This document shows positions 63,116-64,000 of a DNA stretch of 64,000 nucleotides, one piece after another (position 1 is the stretch's first letter; the number at the start of each line of letters is the position of its first letter). The stretch covers positions 2,170,001 through 2,234,000 of the forward strand of contig NZ_CP064654.1 of the NCBI RefSeq assembly GCF_015529805.1, given 5' to 3'. The translations under genes and the position numbers were made by a program. The notes beneath the pieces are model-generated. The model was not told where the DNA came from. It worked only from the letters and a program-made list of their open reading frames with translations, and ran no database searches. This DNA comes from Qipengyuania soli (GTDB lineage: Bacteria > Pseudomonadota > Alphaproteobacteria > Sphingomonadales > Sphingomonadaceae).

Positions 63116-64000
63116 ATGCTGACTTTCGACGAAGCGATTGCGCTGCTCGAAACCGTAGTCGCACCGCTCCGGTCCGAAACTTTGCCAATAGCGGCAGCCG
63201 CAGACCGCTTTCTAGCGAAGCCACTGGCAGCACGTTCGGCTTCTCCCGCCCGGACGGTGTCCGCGATGGATGGCTATGCGATCAGCGGCGGCACCGAGGT
63301 CGCGGGACAATGGTTCGACCTTATCGGGGAAAATCGACCGGGTGCGGAAGACCCCGGTTCGATCGCTCCGGATCAGGCCGTCCGGGTTCTGACAGGTGCT
63401 CCCGTGCCGCAAGGGGCCGATTGCGTCGTCATGCAGGAGTATGCCGAGCGCGAAGGTTCGCGGGTGCGTTTTGCAGAAGGCTACGGCCCGGCCACCCACA
63501 TCCGCGCAGTGGGCAGCGATTTTGCAGCCAATGACGTACTTGTCGCTGCGGGCGAAAGGCTGACGCCGCGCGCCATGATCGCTGCGGCTGCGGCTGACAG
63601 GGCCGAATGTACGGTCTCGGCAAGGCCGCGCGTGGCGATCATCGCGACGGGAGACGAATTGGCGCCTCCCGGCACCTCGGCAGAACGCACCGGCTCGGTC
63701 CCGGAATCCGCCAGCTACGGGGTCGCCGCGCTTTGCGAGATCATGGGCGCTAAAGTCGTTGGTCGTTTCCATGGCCGCGACACCATCGATGAACTCGAGA
63801 GGATTGCCGGCGAGGCACTGGCCATTGCCGACTGCGTCGTCGTCACCGGGGGCGCATCGGTCGGCGACTACGACCTCGCGCGCCCAATGTTCGAAAAGCA
63901 CGGGCTCGAGCTCGTTTTCGGACGAATTGCGATCAAGCCAGGGAAACCGGTGTGGCTGGGTAAGGTCGGGAGCAAGTTGGTTCTCGGGCTGCCGGGCAAT
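63116..64000 (+). CDS. moeA: Molybdopterin molybdenumtransferase MoeA (3' end outside window)
   Basis: It inserts molybdenum into molybdopterin-AMP. The frame is open from ATG 63116 to the window edge (295 codons). It shows MLTFDEAIALLE, RTVSAMDGYAI, VRVLTGAPVPQGADCVVMQE, VAIIATGDEL, VVVTGGASVGDYD, AIKPGKPVWLG and finally LGLPGN, all in the order expected for MoeA; the C-terminal domain is cut off. It is 10 bases behind moaA, and both supply cofactor for SoeA among others. Confidence 0.95.
   Translation, partial: MLTFDEAIALLETVVAPLRSETLPIAAAADRFLAKPLAARSASPARTVSAMDGYAISGGTEVAGQWFDLIGENRPGAEDPGSIAPDQAVRVLTGAPVPQGADCVVMQEYAEREGSRVRFAEGYGPATHIRAVGSDFAANDVLVAAGERLTPRAMIAAAAADRAECTVSARPRVAIIATGDELAPPGTSAERTGSVPESASYGVAALCEIMGAKVVGRFHGRDTIDELERIAGEALAIADCVVVTGGASVGDYDLARPMFEKHGLELVFGRIAIKPGKPVWLGKVGSKLVLGLPGN

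Overview
The window reads as one chromosomal stretch of a high-GC alphaproteobacterium, most likely a sphingomonad such as Erythrobacteraceae. This rests on the tight four-base start/stop overlaps, the DnaB, RpoZ and FtsH versions, a TonB-dependent receptor beside a TPR-sulfotransferase, a BetI-like TetR with a Rieske oxygenase, and CoA-ester catabolic genes. The family is an inference. No rRNA, tRNA, CRISPR array, insertion sequence or phage gene was recognised. No gap between called genes exceeds about 185 bases.

Layout. Positions 1-7.9 kb are housekeeping: the dnaB 3' part, a phospholipase D family protein, rpoZ, a sterol-desaturase family protein, a DUF3667 protein and ftsH. Then come a HupE/PpiC/DUF3604 operon (7.0-10.6 kb), exoD, and a CoA-ester operon (MaoC, aldehyde dehydrogenase, CaiB/AMACR-type enzyme, HpcH-type lyase; 11.4-15.3 kb). 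A probable TetR-controlled operon follows (Rieske oxygenase, FAD oxidoreductase, M20 peptidase, amidohydrolase; 15.4-21.5 kb). Next are a TonB receptor, a TPR-sulfotransferase, moaC and a Cys/Met-metabolism PLP enzyme (21.5-27.6 kb).

From 27.6 to about 62 kb nearly every gene belongs to reduced-sulfur metabolism. A sulfide:quinone oxidoreductase with tolC diverges from rhodanese-MFP-RND-trxC. Then come an ArsR regulator with a peroxiredoxin; mobA, mrp and soeCBA (cytoplasmic sulfite oxidation); a FadL channel; tusA and dsrE3A; a histone-deacetylase-family enzyme; two LipS-type radical SAM proteins, a lipoate ligase and a degenerate glutamine-amidotransferase-like protein; dsrE3B; shdrC1-B1-A-hyp-C2-B2; a Cys-rich unknown; lbpA; and an SqrR/sHdrR-type ArsR repressor. 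An opposing operon holds a persulfide-dioxygenase-type hydrolase, DUF2892, DUF442, SulP and a small unknown. moaA and a truncated moeA close the window.

How it fits together (inference on known families). SQR turns sulfide into polysulfide or persulfide. Rhodanese, TusA and the two DsrE proteins carry the sulfane sulfur to the sHdr complex, which oxidises it with lipoylated LbpA. The radical SAM proteins and the ligase build that lipoate. Sulfite is oxidised by SoeABC on the cytoplasmic side, supported by Mrp (Fe-S) and MobA/MoaA/MoaC/MoeA (molybdenum cofactor), and sulfate may leave through SulP. Palindromes of the form ATTAG-N6-CTAAT precede the lipoate operon, the hdr operon and the persulfide-dioxygenase operon, and a variant lies before dsrE3A/the deacetylase. 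This suggests one regulon, possibly under the ArsR repressor encoded after lbpA.
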